Of a DNA stretch of 64,000 bases, positions 40,704-50,080 are shown in pieces; the first letter of the stretch is position 1; the number at the start of each line of letters is the position of its first letter. The translations under genes were made by a program, and so were the position numbers. The stretch comes from Streptomyces olivaceus (GTDB taxonomy: Bacteria > Actinomycetota > Actinomycetes > Streptomycetales > Streptomycetaceae). The stretch covers positions 186,001-250,000 of the forward strand of contig NZ_JOFH01000001.1 of NCBI RefSeq assembly GCF_000721235.1, read 5' to 3'. Below the pieces are notes generated by a model, which had not been told where the DNA came from, made no database searches, and was given only the letters and a program-made list of their open reading frames with translations.

Positions 40704-42974
40704 TCACCCCAGCGGCACCGTCACCTCGCCGGTGCCGTCCGCGCTCGCGCCGCCCGCGACCCGCACGGTGAACGGGCGGTCGGTGCCGCTCGCGGTGACC
40801 CGCAGGACGTCGCCCTCGCGCCGTACCCGGAAGGCCGCCGCCGCGGTGCCCAGCAGATCGGGCACGGTGACCTCGGCCGTCCAGTCCGCCCGGGCGGGCG
40901 GGTGGACCAGCAGGGTGGGGGCGTCCAGCCAGTCGCCGTCGGGGCGCCGGTCGTCGCGGGCCAGCGGCAGTACGGCGCCCTCACGGACGTAGAGCGGCAG
41001 GCTGTCGTAGCCGTGCCGTTCGGTGCGCCAGACCGGGCCCGTGACGCGTTCGCCGGTCAGGAGGTGGGTCCAGGTGCCTTCCGGGAGGTACACCTCGACC
41101 TCGCCGTCCTCGGTGAAGACCGGGGCGACGAGGAGGTCGGGGCCGAGCATGTACTGGCGGTCCAGCGGGCGGCAGCCCGGGTCGTGCGGGTACTCGAGGA
41201 CCATCGGCCGCATCATGGGCACGCCGGTGCGGTGGGCCTCGGCGGCGACGCCGTAGAGGTAGGGCATCAGTCGGTGCTTGAGGCGGGTGAAGTCGCGGGC
41301 CACCCCGACCGCCTCCTCGCCGAACTCCCACGGCACCCGGTAGGACGAGGAACCGTGCAGCCTGCTGTGCGAGGAGAGCAGGCCGAAGGCCAGCCAGCGC
41401 TTGAAGACCGCCGCGTCGGGCGTGCCCTCGAAGCCGCCGATGTCGTGGCTCCAGAAGCCGAAGCCGGACAGCGACAGGGACAGGCCGCCGCGCAGGGACT
41501 CGGCCATGGCCTCGAAGGACGAGAAGCAGTCGCCGCCCCAGTGCACGGGGTACTGCTGGCCGCCCGCGGTCGCGGAGCGGGCGAAGAGGACGGCCTCGCC
41601 CCGACCGCGCTCCTTCTCCAGGAGTTCGAAGACGGTGCGGTTGAACAGGTGGGTGTAGTAGTTGTGCATCCGCTCCGGGTCGGAGCCGTCGTGCCAGACG
41701 ACGTCGGTGGGGATCCGCTCGCCGAAGTCGGTCTTGAAGCAGTCCACTCCCTGGTCGAGCAGCGGCTTGAGCTTGGCCGCGAACCAGTCGCGGGCGGCCG
41801 GGCTGGTGAAGTCGACCAGGCCCATCCCGGCCTGCCACAGGTCCCACTGCCAGATGTCGCCGTTGGCCCGCCGCACCAGGTGCCCGAGGGCGGCGGCCTC
41901 CTCGAAGAGCGGGGACTTCTGGCCGATGTAGGGGTTGATCCAGACACTGATCCGCAGCCCCTTGGCCTTGAGCCGGGCGAGCATGCCGTCCGGATCGGGG
42001 AAGACGTCCGGGTCCCACCGGAAGTCGCACCACTGGTACTCGCGCATCCAGAAGCAGTCGAAGTGGAAGACCGAGAGCGGGATGTCGCGCTCGGCCATCC
42101 CGTCGACGAAGGACGTCACCGTCGTCTCGTCGTACGACGTGGTGAAGGACGTGGTGAGCCACAGGCCGAAGGACCAGGCGGGCGGCAGCGCGGGGCGGCC
42201 GGTGAGCGCGGTGTAGCGGGTGAGGACGTCCTTGGGGGTGGGCCCGGCGACGACGTAGTACTCCAGCGTCTGGTCCTCGACGCTGAACTGCACCTGCCCG
42301 ACGGACTCGGAGCCGACCTCGAAGGAGACCGCGCCGGGGTGGTTGACGAAGACGCCGTAGCCGCGCGAGGAGAGGTAGAACGGGACGTTCTTGTACGCCT
42401 GCTCGCTGCTGGTGCCGCCGTCGGCCTGCCACATGTCGACGGCCTGGCCGTTCTTGACGAACGGGGTGAAGCGCTCGCCGAGGCCGTAGACCTGCTCGCC
42501 GACGCCGAGCGCCAGCCGGCCGAGCATGTGGTGTGCGCCGTCGTCGGTGGTGGCGAACGCGGTGCCCTTGGCGTTCGCCCGGGTCAGCTCGCGTCCGTCC
42601 GCGTCGCGGAAGGTGAGGCCCCACGGGCCCTCGCGGTCCAGGCGCAGGGTGAGGGGGCCGCTGGTCAGCTCGGTGAAGGTGCCCTCCTGGCGCACCTCGC
42701 CGGCGCCGTCCGCCGGGTCCGCGAGGGCGAACTCGGGGCCCGCTCGGCGCTTTCCGGCGTGGTGGGTGACGCGGACGCCGATGACGCCCTCGACGGGCGA
42801 GAAGCACTCGACCGTGAGGAGCGGCGCGTTGAGCGTGTCCCCCCTCCGCGTCACCTTCTGCACGGCGGCATGGGCAGTGAAGCGCTTCGATTCGGGGCGT
42901 ACATCGCGTACCTCGGTTGCGTACGAGAGATGCACACCCTCGCGGACGAGCCAGAAGCCGTCGGTGAACTTCAT
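40704..42974 (-). CDS. Glycoside hydrolase family 31 alpha-xylosidase, YicI type
   Basis: Releases alpha-linked xylose from the non-reducing end of xyloglucan oligosaccharides such as isoprimeverose. The 756-residue protein aligns residue-for-residue with E. coli YicI at both active-site positions: nucleophile Asp416 in CFKTDFGERIP and acid/base Asp482 in HWGGDCFSSFEAM. The segment HFDCFWMREYQWCDFRW is also YicI-like. No signal peptide, so cytoplasmic. ATG 42974 has GAGGAAG four bases upstream; the frame is open to 43088 but that tail has no homology-like sequence. It is divergent from the importer operon, with which it forms a xyloglucan-type module. Confidence 0.93.
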   Translation of the reverse strand: MKFTDGFWLVREGVHLSYATEVRDVRPESKRFTAHAAVQKVTRRGDTLNAPLLTVECFSPVEGVIGVRVTHHAGKRRAGPEFALADPADGAGEVRQEGTFTELTSGPLTLRLDREGPWGLTFRDADGRELTRANAKGTAFATTDDGAHHMLGRLALGVGEQVYGLGERFTPFVKNGQAVDMWQADGGTSSEQAYKNVPFYLSSRGYGVFVNHPGAVSFEVGSESVGQVQFSVEDQTLEYYVVAGPTPKDVLTRYTALTGRPALPPAWSFGLWLTTSFTTSYDETTVTSFVDGMAERDIPLSVFHFDCFWMREYQWCDFRWDPDVFPDPDGMLARLKAKGLRISVWINPYIGQKSPLFEEAAALGHLVRRANGDIWQWDLWQAGMGLVDFTSPAARDWFAAKLKPLLDQGVDCFKTDFGERIPTDVVWHDGSDPERMHNYYTHLFNRTVFELLEKERGRGEAVLFARSATAGGQQYPVHWGGDCFSSFEAMAESLRGGLSLSLSGFGFWSHDIGGFEGTPDAAVFKRWLAFGLLSSHSRLHGSSSYRVPWEFGEEAVGVARDFTRLKHRLMPYLYGVAAEAHRTGVPMMRPMVLEYPHDPGCRPLDRQYMLGPDLLVAPVFTEDGEVEVYLPEGTWTHLLTGERVTGPVWRTERHGYDSLPLYVREGAVLPLARDDRRPDGDWLDAPTLLVHPPARADWTAEVTVPDLLGTAAAAFRVRREGDVLRVTASGTDRPFTVRVAGGASADGTGEVTVPLG

Positions 42975-43259
42975 GATCTTCCTCGGGTGCGGCGGTAGCG
43001 GTCGGGCGGGGAGCACGGAGGCCGTCTCACAGCGGTTTGATCGTACACAGCACGCTTCCGGGCGCCGAGGGGTCCGACCGGCTGACAACCTCCTGAACTG
43101 GCATTATCACAGAAGAGATCGACCTCTTCACCGTGCGCGGTGAACAGACCGGGGCCGCTTTGGTCTAGCGCGGAAGCGGGTCCGTGACGTATTAGTCATC
43201 ACATCAAACAAAACGGTCCGGCGAAGGAGCCGGACGGTACGACAGCAAGGGCCGCACCC
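42975..43259. promoter_or_regulatory. Divergent control region of the GH31 and importer genes
   Basis: Three candidate regulator sites lie here: GAAGAG (43112-43117) with CTCTTC (43124-43129), six bases apart; TGAC (43185-43188) with GTCA (43195-43198); and TGGTCTAG (43161-43168), which equals one half of the published-type DasR box. None can be tied to a regulator, since no regulator gene is adjacent. Confidence 0.5.
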
Positions 43260-44546
43260 ATGTCGAAGCGCTTCACTTCGCTCGCCTTGACAGCACACCC
43301 TCCGGCTGCCACGCATCGGGGACGGGAACGCGCACGCCGCGTCGTCGCCCCGTTCGCCGCCGTGTCCGTGCTGGTCGCCGGGGCGGCACTGACCGGCTGC
43401 GGACAGCAGCGGGACGCCGACGTGTACACCGTGATGAACTCCTCGACCGACGAGTCCTACCACCGCTGGGACGCGGAGGCGATGGCTCGCTGCGGCAAGC
43501 AGCTGGGCATCACGATCGAGCAGCAGAGCGTGCCTGCGGCGCAGGTGATGACGAAGGCCCTGCGCATGGCCTCGTCCAAGTCGCTGCCCGACATCGTGCA
43601 GTTCGACGCCTCCGAGATGCCGACGTTCGCCGACGCGGGCGGCCTGGTGGACCTCAGGACCCTGGGGCTGAGCACCGGCGACATCCCCGACGGCATCGTC
43701 GACTTCGGCTCGTACAAGGGGACGTACTACGGCGCGGCCCGCTCCGTGAACACGCTGGCCCTCTTCTACAACAAGGACGTGCTCGACCGGGCGGGCGTCG
43801 AAGTGCCCACCACCTGGGCCGGGTTGCGGGAGACCGCGAAGCGGCTCACCCAGGGCAAGCAGTACGGGCTGGCACTCAGCGCGGGCGGCGCGGAGGACGG
43901 CGTCTTCCAGTTCACGCCCTTCATGTGGTCCAACGGCGGCGACGAGACCGACCTGGACGGTCCGCAGGTGGTCGAGGCCCTGGACTACTGGAAGGGCCTG
44001 CTGCAGGACGGCTCGCTCTCGAAGTCGACGGTCAACTGGACGCAGGCGGACGTCAACGACCAGTTCATGGCGGGCAACGCGGCGATGATGATCAACGGCC
44101 CCTGGCAGGTGGAGACCCTCAACAGCGACACGTCGCTGCACTGGGGCATCGCGCCGATCCCGGTGCCCGAGGCGGGCGACGACTCGGTGGGACCGCTCGG
44201 CGGAGCGGTGCTCACCGTGCCCAACACCGGTGACGAGGCGCGGGAGAAGACGGCCGCCAGGATCGTCGCCTGCCTCGCGAGCGAGAAGGAGCAGCTGACC
44301 TACGCGCTCAACAGCTGGATGGTCCCGGCCAACGCCCGGGCCGCCGCGGTCTGGCGCGAGAAAGTGCCCGAACTGGACTCCCTGGCCGACCAGGTGGCGG
44401 TCGCCCGGTCCCGGACGGGCAAGCTCGGCGCCGGCTGGTCGAGCGTGTCGCTCGCCCTGCAGAGCGCCTTCCAGTCCGCCCTGACCGGCCAGTCCAGTGA
44501 GACCGCCCTGAAGCGCGCCCAGCAGCGGGCCACGAGCGGGAACTGA
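43260..44546 (+). CDS. Extracellular sugar-binding lipoprotein of an ABC importer
   Basis: A 428-residue binding protein that delivers sugars to the permeases downstream. It has an unusually long N-terminal region, about 30 residues, before the hydrophobic core, and the lipobox LTGC with Cys47 as lipidation site. The body fits family-1 solute-binding proteins (VNTLALFYNKDVLDRAGVEV, MWSNGGDETDLDGPQVVEAL, GNAAMMINGPWQVETL). First gene of a run of four; the gap to the next is 11 bp. With GH31 alpha-xylosidase and GH1 enzyme around it, xyloglucan-type or similar oligosaccharides are the likely ligand. Confidence 0.92.
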   Translation: MSKRFTSLALTAHPPAATHRGRERARRVVAPFAAVSVLVAGAALTGCGQQRDADVYTVMNSSTDESYHRWDAEAMARCGKQLGITIEQQSVPAAQVMTKALRMASSKSLPDIVQFDASEMPTFADAGGLVDLRTLGLSTGDIPDGIVDFGSYKGTYYGAARSVNTLALFYNKDVLDRAGVEVPTTWAGLRETAKRLTQGKQYGLALSAGGAEDGVFQFTPFMWSNGGDETDLDGPQVVEALDYWKGLLQDGSLSKSTVNWTQADVNDQFMAGNAAMMINGPWQVETLNSDTSLHWGIAPIPVPEAGDDSVGPLGGAVLTVPNTGDEAREKTAARIVACLASEKEQLTYALNSWMVPANARAAAVWREKVPELDSLADQVAVARSRTGKLGAGWSSVSLALQSAFQSALTGQSSETALKRAQQRATSGN

Positions 44547-44557
44547 GGTACGTCCCC

Positions 44558-45523
44558 ATGACCACGCCCATGCCCACGTCCGCCGTCACCGCGCGGACGC
44601 CCGCCGAGGCCCCCGAGCCGGCCGCCGCACCGGACCCGGGCCGGATCGCGCGCCGGCGCAGGCTCGCCCAGTGGGGGTTCGTCGCCCCCGCCGTCGTCTT
44701 CATGCTGCTGTTCTTCGGCTATCCGCTCGTGCGCAACGTCGTGATGAGCTTCCAGGACTACACGCCGAAGACCTTCTTCACCGGTGAGGCGCCCTTCAAC
44801 GGCGCCGACAACTGGTCCAACGTGTTCCAGGACGCCCTGTTCGGCAAGGCGCTGTGGCACACGCTCGTGTTCACGGCGGGCTCCCTGCTCGGCCAGTTCT
44901 GCATCGGTCTCGCGCTCGCGGTGTTCTTCAGCCGCCGCTTCCCGCTGAACGGGGTGCTGCGCTCGCTGATCCTGCTGCCCTGGCTGGTGCCCATGGTGGT
45001 CTCCGGCATCGTCTGGCGGCGCATCCTCGACCAGGACACCGGCGTGCTCAACTCGTTCCTGGACACGCTCGGGATCGCCGGTCACACACCGTGGCTGACC
45101 AGCCCCGAGATGGCGCTGGTCTCGGTGATCCTGGTCAACATCTGGATCGGCATCCCGTTCAACATGGTCATCCTGTACGGCGGTCTGCAGGAGATCCCCA
45201 AGGAACTGCACGAGGCGGCCGCCCTGGACGGCGCCTCGGCCTGGCGGACCTTCCGCTCGGTCACCCTGCCGATGCTCAAGCCGGTCGTCACGGTGGTCCT
45301 GGTGCTCGGCTTCATGTCGACGGTCAAGATCCTCGACCTGATCCTCGCGCTGACCGACGGCGGCCCGGCCGACGCCACCCAGACGCTGGGCACCCTGACG
45401 TACCAGAACTCGTTCGTGCAGCTGGACTTCGGCGCGGGCGCCGTCGTCGGCAACGTACTCATCCTGATCTCCGCCGTCTTCGCGGTGTTCTACCTGCGGG
45501 CCAACCGCACCGAGGGGAAGTGA
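44558..45523 (+). CDS. Sugar ABC transporter permease, MalF type
   Basis: A 321-residue inner-membrane subunit. After an Ala/Pro/Arg-rich N-terminal tail of about 40 residues come six membrane helices (WGFVAPAVVFMLLFFGYPLV first). The EAA loop that contacts the ATPase reads HEAAALDGASAWRTFRSVTL. GAGG lies before ATG 44558. The gene is 5 bp from the next permease gene. No ATPase is encoded in the cluster. Confidence 0.92.
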   Translation: MTTPMPTSAVTARTPAEAPEPAAAPDPGRIARRRRLAQWGFVAPAVVFMLLFFGYPLVRNVVMSFQDYTPKTFFTGEAPFNGADNWSNVFQDALFGKALWHTLVFTAGSLLGQFCIGLALAVFFSRRFPLNGVLRSLILLPWLVPMVVSGIVWRRILDQDTGVLNSFLDTLGIAGHTPWLTSPEMALVSVILVNIWIGIPFNMVILYGGLQEIPKELHEAAALDGASAWRTFRSVTLPMLKPVVTVVLVLGFMSTVKILDLILALTDGGPADATQTLGTLTYQNSFVQLDFGAGAVVGNVLILISAVFAVFYLRANRTEGK

Positions 45524-45528
45524 CGTCC

Positions 45529-46356
45529 ATGGCCTCCCACACTCCCACCGCCTCGCGGCGCCGCTGGGGCTCCACCGTCGCCGGCGTTCTGATCCTGTGC
45601 GTGATGCTGTTCCCGCTGTACTGGATGCTCAACACCGCGCTCCAGCCCGACTCGGGGCTGCTCCAGGTCGACCCGGTGCCGGGCGGCCTGGACCTGTCCG
45701 GGTTCTCCAAGGCGGTCACCGACCAGGGCGGGCATCTGCTGACCTCGCTGGCGGTCTCGCTCGGCGCGGTCGCCATCTGCCTGGCGGTCTCGGCACCGGC
45801 CGCGTACGGGCTCGCCCGGTTCGGACTGCGCGGCTCGCGCACGATCGTCTTCGGCACGCTGATCACCCAGATGGTGCCGGGCATCGTCATCGCCAACGCG
45901 CTCTACAACTCCTACGTCGACCTGGGCCTGGTCAACTCCTACTTCGGCCTCATGCTGGCGGACGCCTCGCTGGGCATACCGTTCTCCATCGTGCTGATGC
46001 GCTCCTTCATGGTGTCGATCCCGGGCGAGGTGATCGAGGCCGCGCAGATCGACGGGGCCGGGCCCGTGCGGACGTTCGTGCGGGTGGTGCTGCCGATGAG
46101 CCGCAACTCGCTGATCACGTCGGGGCTCTTCGCGTTCCTCTTCGCGTGGAGCGACTTCATGTTCGCGCTCACCCTGAACACGACCGACGACGTCAAGCCC
46201 ATCACTCTGGGTATCTACCAGTACATCGGCGCGCACGTCGGCGACTGGGGCTCGGTGATGGCCGCGTCCGTGCTGTCGGCGGTGCCCGCCGCGATCCTTC
46301 TCGTCCTCGCCCAGAAGTACATCGCCGCCGGGATCACCGGCGGTTCCGTCAAGTGA
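45529..46356 (+). CDS. Sugar ABC transporter permease, MalG type
   Basis: A 275-residue inner-membrane partner of the preceding permease, with six helices starting VAGVLILCVMLFPLYWMLN. The EAA loop is IEAAQIDGAGPVRTFVRVVL. ATG 45529 lies five bases after the upstream stop, and GAGGGG within the previous gene's end serves as ribosome site. It is followed by the GH1 gene 40 bp on. Confidence 0.92.
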   Translation: MASHTPTASRRRWGSTVAGVLILCVMLFPLYWMLNTALQPDSGLLQVDPVPGGLDLSGFSKAVTDQGGHLLTSLAVSLGAVAICLAVSAPAAYGLARFGLRGSRTIVFGTLITQMVPGIVIANALYNSYVDLGLVNSYFGLMLADASLGIPFSIVLMRSFMVSIPGEVIEAAQIDGAGPVRTFVRVVLPMSRNSLITSGLFAFLFAWSDFMFALTLNTTDDVKPITLGIYQYIGAHVGDWGSVMAASVLSAVPAAILLVLAQKYIAAGITGGSVK

Positions 46357-46396
46357 ACCCCGTACACCTCGTACAAACGGAGATGAGCAGCACAGT

Positions 46397-47776
46397 ATGA
46401 GCGACTACCCCGGCTTCCCGCCCGGCTTCGTCCTCGGCGCCGCGACCGCCTCGTACCAGATCGAGGGCGCGGCCCAGGAGGACGGCCGCGGCCCGTCGAT
46501 CTGGGACACCTACAGCCACACCCCGGGCCTGGTGGCGAACGGCGACACGGGTGACGTGGCCTGCGACCACTACCACCGCTACCCCGAGGACGTGGCACTG
46601 CTGCGCGACCTCGGCGTGCACTCCTACCGCTTCTCGATCGCCTGGCCGCGTATCGTCCCGGACGGTTCGGGCCCGGTGAACCGGAAGGGCCTCGACTTCT
46701 ACTCCCGCCTGGTCGACGAGCTGCTGACGGCGGGCATCGAGCCGGCCGCCACCCTGTACCACTGGGACCTTCCGCAGGCCCTGGAGGACCGGGGAGGCTG
46801 GCGGGTACGGGAGACGGCGGAGCGGTTCGCCGAGTACACGGCCGTGGTCGCCGAGCACCTGGGCGACCGGGTGCCGCGCTGGATCACCCTCAACGAACCG
46901 TGGTGCAGCTCCTTCCTCGGCTACTCCGTCGGCCGGCACGCCCCCGGCGCCAAGGAGGGCCGGGGCGCGCTGGCCGCCGCCCACCACCTCCTGGTCGGTC
47001 ACGGGCTGGCGGTGAAGGCGCTGCGCGCGGCCGGGGTGCGCGAGGTGGGCGTCACGCTCAACCTGGACCGCAACCTGCCGGCCACCGACTCCGCCGCCGA
47101 CCTGGCCGCGGTGGTGCGCGCCGACACCCAGCACAACCTGGTGTGGACCGAGCCGATCCTCGCGGGCCGCTACCCGGCCGCGGAGGAGGAGACCTGGGGC
47201 GAGCTGATCACCGGGGCGGACTTCCGGCAGGACGGCGACCTGGAACTGATCTCCCAGCCGCTGGACTTCCTCGGCGTCAACTACTACCGCCCGATCGTGG
47301 TCGCCGACGCCCCGCACCGCGAGAGCGACCCGGCCCGGCGGGTGGCGACGGACAACCGCTACCAGGAGGTCCGTCTCCCCGGCGTCCGGGAGACCGCGAT
47401 GGGCTGGCCGGTCGTCCCGGACAGCTTCACCGATCTCCTGGTGGCGCTGAAGCAGCAGTACGGCGACGCCCTCCCGCCGGTCCACATCACGGAGAACGGC
47501 TCGGCGGAGGACGACGCGCCCGCCGCCGACGGCGCGGTGCACGACACCGACCGCGTGGCCTACCTGCACGACCACCTCACCGCCCTGAAGTCCGCGATCG
47601 ACGCGGGCGTGGACGTGCGCGGGTACTACGTGTGGTCGCTGCTGGACAACTTCGAGTGGGCGTACGGCTACGACAAGCGCTTCGGCATCGTGCGGGTCGA
47701 CTACGACACGCAGGAGCGCACGCCGAAGGACAGCTACCGCTGGTACCGGGAGATGATCGCCGCGAACCGCGGCTGA
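46397..47776 (+). CDS. Glycoside hydrolase family 1 beta-glucosidase/beta-glycosidase
   Basis: A 459-residue cytoplasmic enzyme that removes beta-linked glucose or galactose from imported oligosaccharides. GH1 signatures are complete: FVLGAATASYQIEGA, acid/base Glu167 in TLNEPW, nucleophile Glu366 in HITENGSAEDD, and WSLLDNFEWAYGYDKRFGI near the C-terminus. It is the last gene of the importer operon. Combined with the divergent alpha-xylosidase it could take xyloglucan oligosaccharides apart stepwise; a plain cello-oligosaccharide role is also possible. A hairpin follows the stop. Confidence 0.94.
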   Translation: MSDYPGFPPGFVLGAATASYQIEGAAQEDGRGPSIWDTYSHTPGLVANGDTGDVACDHYHRYPEDVALLRDLGVHSYRFSIAWPRIVPDGSGPVNRKGLDFYSRLVDELLTAGIEPAATLYHWDLPQALEDRGGWRVRETAERFAEYTAVVAEHLGDRVPRWITLNEPWCSSFLGYSVGRHAPGAKEGRGALAAAHHLLVGHGLAVKALRAAGVREVGVTLNLDRNLPATDSAADLAAVVRADTQHNLVWTEPILAGRYPAAEEETWGELITGADFRQDGDLELISQPLDFLGVNYYRPIVVADAPHRESDPARRVATDNRYQEVRLPGVRETAMGWPVVPDSFTDLLVALKQQYGDALPPVHITENGSAEDDAPAADGAVHDTDRVAYLHDHLTALKSAIDAGVDVRGYYVWSLLDNFEWAYGYDKRFGIVRVDYDTQERTPKDSYRWYREMIAANRG

Positions 47777-47798
47777 GGGGCCGAGCGGCTGAGCGGAG

Positions 47799-47822
47799 CC
47801 CGGCCCCTTCGCGGGGTCCGGG
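47799..47822 (+). terminator. Hairpin after the GH1 gene
   Basis: CCCGGCCCC (47799-47807) pairs with GGGG-T-CCGGG (47813-47822), a nine-pair stem with one bulged T and a TTCGC loop. A weaker GGGGCCG/CGGCCCC pair overlaps it from 47777. Confidence 0.65.
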
Positions 47823-47888
47823 TTCCGCCCGGTCTCCCGGCGGCCCACGGGCCTTGCCCCGCTTCCGCACCGAGCCTAGCCTGACTTT

Positions 47889-49115
47889 GTGCCGCAAATA
47901 AACAAAGCCCGATCGCACAGCGCCGTGCCGGGCCGACGCGACGACCTCACCCGCCTCCGTGCCGCCCTGACCGCCTTCTTCGCCCTCGACGGCTTCGTGT
48001 TCGCCGGGTGGGTGGTCCGGATCCCCGCCATCAAGGAACAGACCGGCGCCTCCGCCAGTGCCCTCGGGCTGGCCCTGCTCGGGGTGTCGGCCGGCGCCGT
48101 CGTCACCATGACGCTCACCGGACGGCTGGTCCGGCGCTACGACAGCCACCGCGTCACCGTCGCCTGCGCGGTCCTGCTCTGCCTCAGCATCGCCCTGCCC
48201 CCGCTCACCCACTCGGCGCTCGCCCTCGGCGCCGTCCTGCTCGTCTTCGGCAGCGCCTACGGCGGGATCAACGTCGCCTTCAACAGCGCCGCCGTCGACC
48301 TGGTGGCCGAGCTGCGGCGCCCCATCATGCCGAGCTTCCACGCCGCGTTCAGCCTCGGCGGCATGGTGGGCGCCGGGCTGGGCGGCCTGGTCGCCGGTTC
48401 GCTGTCGCCGACGCGGCACCTGCTCGCGCTCACCGTGACGGGGCTGCTGGTCACCCTCGTCGCCGGCCGCGTTCTGCTGCGCATCGAGCCCCTCGCGCCG
48501 GCCGAGCGCGCCGCCGAGGAGGAGGGCGCCGCGGAGAAGGAGGGTGCCGGGCGCCGCCCGGACCGCCGGACCCGTCGCCTCGTCGTCACCTTCGGCCTGA
48601 TCGCCCTGTGCACGGCCTACGGCGAGGGCGCCATGGCCGACTGGGGCGCCCTGCACCTGGAGCAGGACCTCGACGCGTCCCCGGGCCTGGCGGCGGCGGG
48701 GTACTCCTGCTTCGCCCTCGCCATGACCGTCGGCCGGCTGACCGGGACGACGCTGCTCGAACGCCTCGGCCGGACGGCCACGGTGGTGGCGGGCGGCACC
48801 ACGGCGGTGGCCGGGATGCTGACCGGTGCGCTCGCCCCGTCCGTGTGGGCGGCCCTGTTCGGCTTCGCGATCACCGGGCTCGGGCTCGCCAACATCTTCC
48901 CGGTCGCGATCGAGCGGGCCGGTGCGCTGGGCGGACCGAGCGGCGTGGCGACCGCGTCCACCCTGGGCTACGGCGGGATGCTGCTCGGACCGCCCGCGAT
49001 CGGCTTCATGGCCGACTGGTTCTCGCTGCCCGCCGCGCTCACCAGCGTGGCGGTCCTCGCGGCGGTGGCGGTGCTGGTCGCGGTCGCGACCCGCCGCGCG
49101 ACGGTTCCCGCCTGA
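47889..49115 (+). CDS. MFS transporter of the sugar/fucose-like group
   Basis: A 408-residue, 12-helix major facilitator. The first helix pair with ALDGFVFAGWVVRIPAIKEQ, the loop LTGRLVRRYDSHRV (MFS signature) and VFGSAYGGINVAFNSAAVDL resemble the YbjJ/FucP-like group; a charged Glu/Arg-rich loop (residues 205-230) separates the halves. The substrate is unknown. GTG 47889 has TAGCCT six bases upstream and no ribosome site, so the mRNA is probably leaderless and the gene independent of the preceding operon. Confidence 0.88.
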   Translation: MPQINKARSHSAVPGRRDDLTRLRAALTAFFALDGFVFAGWVVRIPAIKEQTGASASALGLALLGVSAGAVVTMTLTGRLVRRYDSHRVTVACAVLLCLSIALPPLTHSALALGAVLLVFGSAYGGINVAFNSAAVDLVAELRRPIMPSFHAAFSLGGMVGAGLGGLVAGSLSPTRHLLALTVTGLLVTLVAGRVLLRIEPLAPAERAAEEEGAAEKEGAGRRPDRRTRRLVVTFGLIALCTAYGEGAMADWGALHLEQDLDASPGLAAAGYSCFALAMTVGRLTGTTLLERLGRTATVVAGGTTAVAGMLTGALAPSVWAALFGFAITGLGLANIFPVAIERAGALGGPSGVATASTLGYGGMLLGPPAIGFMADWFSLPAALTSVAVLAAVAVLVAVATRRATVPA

Positions 49116-49222
49116 GCCGGCCACCGCCCGACCGGGGTTCCGCCCCGTCCGGAGTTCCGCCCCGTCCCCGACCCGCCCGGGACCCTGTTCTCCCACCCGC
49201 CCCGTCCGGCACACTCCCTGCC

Positions 49223-49963
49223 ATGCAGACCACCGCGTACGTCGAGACGCTGGACCGCGAAGGGGCGTTGCTGGCCGCGGCGGCCGAGGCCGCGGGCGGC
49301 GACGCCGAGGTGCCGACCTGCCCCGCCTGGCGGGTACGGGACCTGCTGCGGCACACGGGGATGGTGCACCGCTGGGCGACGGCGTTCGTCGCGGAGGGGT
49401 ACACCGGACCCCGGCCCGGCGGCCCCCTGCCCGACCTGGACGGCGCTCCGCTCCTGGCCTGGTTCCGGGAGGGGCACGGACGGCTCGTCGACACCCTCGC
49501 CGGCGCCTCCCCCGACGTACGGTGCTGGCACTTCCTGCCCGCGCCGTCCCCACTGGCCTTCTGGGCGCGGCGGCAGGCTCACGAGACGACCGTGCACCGG
49601 CTCGACGCCGAGGCGGCCGCGGGCGGCGTACCCACCGGCATCGGCTCGGACTTCGCGGTGGACGGCATCGACGAGTTGCTGTGCGCCTTCCACACCCGCC
49701 CGAAGAGCGCCGTGCGCACCGACGGGCCCCGCACGCTGCGGGTGCGCGCGACGGACGTCCCGGACGCCGTGTGGACCGTACGGCTCTCCGCGCAGCCGCC
49801 CGTGACGGAACGGGACGGCACCGGGGGCGCCCACTGCGAGGTGACCGGGCCGGCCGCGGTGCTCTACCCGGCTCTCTGGAACCGCCGCGCGTTCCCGACG
49901 GTGCACGGCGACGCCTCGCTCGCGGCCCTGTGGCGCGAGCGGTCGGGCGTCACGTGGCGTTGA
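49223..49963 (+). CDS. Maleylpyruvate isomerase-family, mycothiol-dependent enzyme
   Basis: A 246-residue DinB/MDMPI-fold protein. The N-terminal half has CPAWRVRDLLRHTGMVHRWA with a metal-ligand His, and RRQAHETTVHRLDAEAAAGG supplies the Glu/His pair; the C-terminal half is the MDMPI C-domain (CEVTGPAAVLYPALWNRRAF). Family members use mycothiol, the actinobacterial thiol, for isomerisation or detoxification. CACACT lies seven bases before the ATG without a ribosome site. No aromatic-degradation genes are nearby, so substrate is open. Confidence 0.85.
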   Translation: MQTTAYVETLDREGALLAAAAEAAGGDAEVPTCPAWRVRDLLRHTGMVHRWATAFVAEGYTGPRPGGPLPDLDGAPLLAWFREGHGRLVDTLAGASPDVRCWHFLPAPSPLAFWARRQAHETTVHRLDAEAAAGGVPTGIGSDFAVDGIDELLCAFHTRPKSAVRTDGPRTLRVRATDVPDAVWTVRLSAQPPVTERDGTGGAHCEVTGPAAVLYPALWNRRAFPTVHGDASLAALWRERSGVTWR

Positions 49964-49969
49964 GCGGAA

Positions 49970-50074
49970 CCGGTCCGGTGGGTCCTCGTCGGCGCGGGAG
50001 CGGAACCCGCCCAGTGGTTCTCGTCGGCGCGGGAGCGGTCCCGGTCCGGTGGGTTCTCGTCGGCACGACGGCGG
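49970..50074. repeat. Tandem repeat of about 35 bp, three copies
   Basis: Units beginning CCGGTCCGGTGGGTCCTCGT lie at 49970, about 50006 (divergent) and 50041, each with TCTCGTCGGCGCGGGAGCGG or a close variant. The array fills the gap between two convergent genes. Confidence 0.85.
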
Positions 50075-50080
50075 GGCCCG

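Noticed and set aside
43161..43168. Half DasR box TGGTCTAG as a definite DasR site
   Set aside because: The second half does not match; one 8-bp half-site is expected by chance at low frequency and proves nothing.
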